Part shown: in pieces, positions 6,337-7,845 of the stretch | Layout: each line of letters starts with the position of its first letter | Position numbering within the stretch: position 1 is the stretch's first letter | NCBI GenBank assembly: GCA_034434515.1 | Contig: DAOTZA010000089.1 | Span: forward strand, 1-7,845 | Length of the DNA: 7,845 bases | Source of the DNA: NAK19 sp034434515 | GTDB lineage: Bacteria > Chloroflexota > Anaerolineae > Anaerolineales > UBA4823 | Direction of reading: 5' to 3' | Program-made: the position numbers and the translations under genes | Notes under the pieces: generated by a model | Databases searched by the model: none | The model's input: only the letters and a program-made list of their open reading frames with translations | What the model was told of the DNA's origin: nothing

Positions 6337-6488
6337 GTAATTACTACCATAGGCTCTACTTGGCAGGGCAGACCGTCAACGAAGTTTTCACGAATGCACG
6401 AATAGTGCTGTCATTCGTTTATTCGTGAGAAATTCGTGGACGGTTTCCTCAGCAAATTACAACACTCCTTGCGATGGTAGGTTGTTAC
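6337..6488 (-). mobile_element. IS66-like MITE, copy B (152 bp), inverted relative to copy A
   Basis: Same element as copy A on the opposite strand. It runs from GTAATTACTACCA (6337-6349) to TGGTAGGTTGTTAC (6475-6488), which form imperfect terminal inverted repeats. It has no coding capacity. Reverse-complemented, the end that faces the dGTPase gene in copy A here faces the rlmD start, 26 bases away. The duplicated target is better preserved than in copy A, which may mean a later insertion, though 8 bp is too little to date it. Confidence 0.75.
6372..6444. repeat. Nested palindromic core of copy B
   Basis: Same two-tier hairpin as copy A. The outer arms ACCGTCAACGAA (6372-6383) and TTCGTGGACGGT (6433-6444) pair with one mismatch. 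The inner arms CACGAATGCACGAAT (6389-6403) and ATTCGTTTATTCGTG (6413-6427) have the same two mismatched positions as copy A. The loop is again 9 bases (6404-6412) but differs at 3 positions. Confidence 0.85.
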
Positions 6489-6657
6489 GAGATTATTTGG
6501 TTTCGATCCGCAGCCATAGGATAAACGAGAAATCGAAAATTGTCGATAGCCGCTCGCGGTTCGACCAGCAATCAACGCAGATACCTCCGCAGCGGCCTGT
6601 CGGCGAAGTGGCTTAAATCGCTTGCGCGGTTTATTTTATCCCGTATAATTCCTGACG
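6489..6657. other. Non-coding spacer before the lipoprotein gene
   Basis: Between copy B and the lipoprotein start I see no gene on either strand with a credible start and ribosome binding site. It holds an imperfect hairpin at 6542-6565 (GTCGA...TCGAC around CCGC/GCGG) without a following T-run, and the lipoprotein promoter at its right end. Confidence 0.5.
6622..6649 (+). promoter_or_regulatory. Probable leaderless promoter of the lipoprotein gene
   Basis: A perfect TATAAT (6644-6649) leaves only 8 bases before the ATG at 6658. TTGCGC (6622-6627, 3 of 6 to consensus) sits 16 bases upstream as a weak -35. The expected transcript start is near 6656, so there is no room for a Shine-Dalgarno, and none is seen. 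Confidence 0.55.
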
Positions 6658-7845
6658 ATGTCTCCTAAACGTCTCCTCTCTTTCCTTCTTGTCGTCACCT
6701 TGCTTGCCTGTCAGGCACCGCTGCCGACCTCGCTGCCTGCCTCAACAGAAACTACGGATGCGGGCAAGGCTTCCCGCCCAACGGAGACACCAGCCGCCCT
6801 GCCCGCAGAAGAACCCTGTTGCGAAGTGCGCTTCCACCCAGAAGAGGCGCTCTATGTTGGTGATCAGGTCAGCTTTGAGATCATTGCGCCCGCAGCGCAG
6901 CCGTATCTCAACCAACCGCTGACCGTGACCCTAACCGCGCCGCCAACGCTGATCGGCAGCGCGATCTTTCAGCCATATGGCTTTGATCGGCGCATCCAGG
7001 CTACTTTGCTCTGGGCTTGGGATACGCACGCCCTGACACCGGGCGAGTATACCCTGCACTTCTCCATCCCCAATCTGCAACAGGAATGGCGCCAAACCTT
7101 CACCCTCCTGCCGCGCTCTGCCATGCCGCCTGCCCAACAATCCGCCCAATGGCAGGCGCTGACCACCGACTGTTGCGAAATCCATTTCATTACTCATACG
7201 GCTGCTCACCGAGACATCGAGGAGATTGCCACAACCGTTGAGCAAACAGCTCAAGCCGTACAAGAGAACCTCCCCATCAGGCTTACAGAGCGAATCGGTG
7301 TCGTGTTGATCCCACGCTTGATCGGCAATGGCGGTTTCGCCAATCAGGAAATCAACGTCTCTTACCTCGACCGCAACTACTCCGCCGGTGATTTTGCCAC
7401 CATCCTGCGCCATGAGATGGTGCATGTCCTCGATCAACGGGCAAATTCAGAAAGTCGCCCTTCGTTGTTTGTTGAGGGCATTGCCGTCTTCCTGAGCGGC
7501 GGGCATTATTTTCCCGAACCGCTCGTGCCGCGCGCCGCCGAACTGGTGCGTTCAGGCAAATACATTCCCCTGGAAGAGCTGAGCGAGGATTTTTACAATG
7601 AGCCGCACGAGATTGCTTATTTAGAAGCCGGGGCTTTGGTAGCCCATCTAAGCCGCAGGTTTGGCTGGCAGACAATCTGGAAAACCTACCTTGCCATGTC
7701 TCTTGGCAAGGGTGAGACTCACGCCCAAGCGATCCAACGCGCCCTCCAATCCGAGTTGGGAATTTCCCTCCAGGAACTGGAGGAGGACTTTTTAGCCGAA
7801 TTGAAAACCACCCCACAAAACCGCCTCTACACCCTGGATATCCAG
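6658..7845 (+). CDS. Secreted lipoprotein with peptidase MA-like gluzincin domain (3' end beyond window)
   Basis: The first 396 residues are present and the frame is open at the window edge. Seen: a lipoprotein signal peptide with MSPKR, a hydrophobic stretch and lipobox LLAC with C18 as lipidation site; a Pro/Thr/Ala-rich linker (about 19-52); a probable beta-sandwich domain (about 53-152); then a metallopeptidase domain with zinc motif HEMVH at 252-256 and third ligand E273 in SLFVEGIAVFLSG (269-281). HExxH followed 17 residues later by EG(I/L)A is the peptidase MA-like gluzincin pattern. EAGALVAHLSRRFGW (323-337) fits the helix that follows in that family. Both domains begin with a vicinal cysteine motif, PCCEVRF (53-59) and DCCEIHF (171-177), which is uncommon. 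The gene should encode a membrane-anchored extracytoplasmic protease; the substrate is unknown. The ATG is chosen because it gives a complete signal peptide and sits 8 bases from a TATAAT. Confidence 0.85.
   Translation, partial: MSPKRLLSFLLVVTLLACQAPLPTSLPASTETTDAGKASRPTETPAALPAEEPCCEVRFHPEEALYVGDQVSFEIIAPAAQPYLNQPLTVTLTAPPTLIGSAIFQPYGFDRRIQATLLWAWDTHALTPGEYTLHFSIPNLQQEWRQTFTLLPRSAMPPAQQSAQWQALTTDCCEIHFITHTAAHRDIEEIATTVEQTAQAVQENLPIRLTERIGVVLIPRLIGNGGFANQEINVSYLDRNYSAGDFATILRHEMVHVLDQRANSESRPSLFVEGIAVFLSGGHYFPEPLVPRAAELVRSGKYIPLEELSEDFYNEPHEIAYLEAGALVAHLSRRFGWQTIWKTYLAMSLGKGETHAQAIQRALQSELGISLQELEEDFLAELKTTPQNRLYTLDIQ

Larger units (their letters stand above)
6329..6496. repeat. 8-bp target-site duplication flanking element copy B
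   Basis: GAGATTTT (6329-6336) directly precedes the GTAA end and GAGATTAT (6489-6496) directly follows the TTAC end. They match at 7 of 8 positions. This fixes the element borders and shows that copy B inserted as its own unit. Confidence 0.65.

Noticed and set aside
3693..6488. Composite transposon carrying dgt and rlmD between the inverted elements
   Set aside because: Each copy has its own 8-bp flanking near-duplication, and neither encodes a transposase. The outermost flanks (CTTTTTGC and GAGATTAT) do not match each other, so independent insertions explain the layout better.
6542..6565. GTCGA...TCGAC hairpin as a terminator or operator
   Set aside because: The stem is broken by unpaired bases, no T-run follows, and no neighbouring regulator suggests an operator.
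6425..6616. 63-codon plus-strand frame starting inside MITE copy B
   Set aside because: It begins in the element's palindrome, has no ribosome binding site and resembles no protein family. The opposite strand is equally open here.
6931..7437. 168-codon minus-strand open frame opposite the lipoprotein gene, and another at 7352-7816
   Set aside because: The plus-strand frame has a signal peptide, lipobox and intact zinc motif across the same bases; the minus-strand frames show no recognisable domain.

Overview
The window looks like chromosomal DNA of a Chloroflexota bacterium, probably of the Anaerolineae. This is inferred from gene content only: a mevalonate kinase next to an isopentenyl phosphate kinase (the bacterial mevalonate variant known from Chloroflexota such as Roseiflexus), a UbiA-type phosphoribosyl/prenyl transferase of the DPPR-synthase-like branch, and several promoters with a perfect TATAAT placed almost on top of the start codon. 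There are no rRNA or tRNA genes, no CRISPR array and no phage genes.

Positions 46-2710 hold a tight plus-strand operon: UbiA-family membrane prenyltransferase, mevalonate kinase (3-base gap) and isopentenyl phosphate kinase (22-base gap). The two kinases phosphorylate mevalonate and isopentenyl phosphate, the first and last phosphorylations of the alternative mevalonate route. A phosphomevalonate decarboxylase would be needed between them and is not in this window. The membrane enzyme probably uses a polyprenyl product of the pathway. Converging on the operon is a DUF72/YecE-like gene (2816-3553, minus).

Positions 3554-6657 hold a second convergent pair, an HD-domain dGTPase-like hydrolase (3920-5068, plus) and a TRAM/Fe-S RNA m5U methyltransferase of the RlmD type (5075-6310, minus), with 6 bases between their stop codons. 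In front of each start codon sits one copy of a 152-154 bp non-autonomous mobile element (3693-3846 and 6337-6488, in opposite orientation, about 86% identical by hand alignment). Both copies have GTAA...TTAC terminal inverted repeats, 8-bp imperfect target duplications and a nested palindromic core. Ends and duplication length match the IS66 family, so I read them as IS66-type MITEs. The core stem arms carry only 1 of the 21 differences between the copies. Copy A also seems to interrupt a short minus-strand reading frame.

Positions 6658-7845 hold the start of a secreted lipoprotein with a gluzincin (HEMVH plus downstream Glu) peptidase-MA-like domain. It is expressed from what looks like a leaderless promoter and is cut by the window edge.

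The most interesting unexplained structure is the inverted MITE pair with its conserved double hairpin, sitting just upstream of two housekeeping genes with the same end facing each gene.
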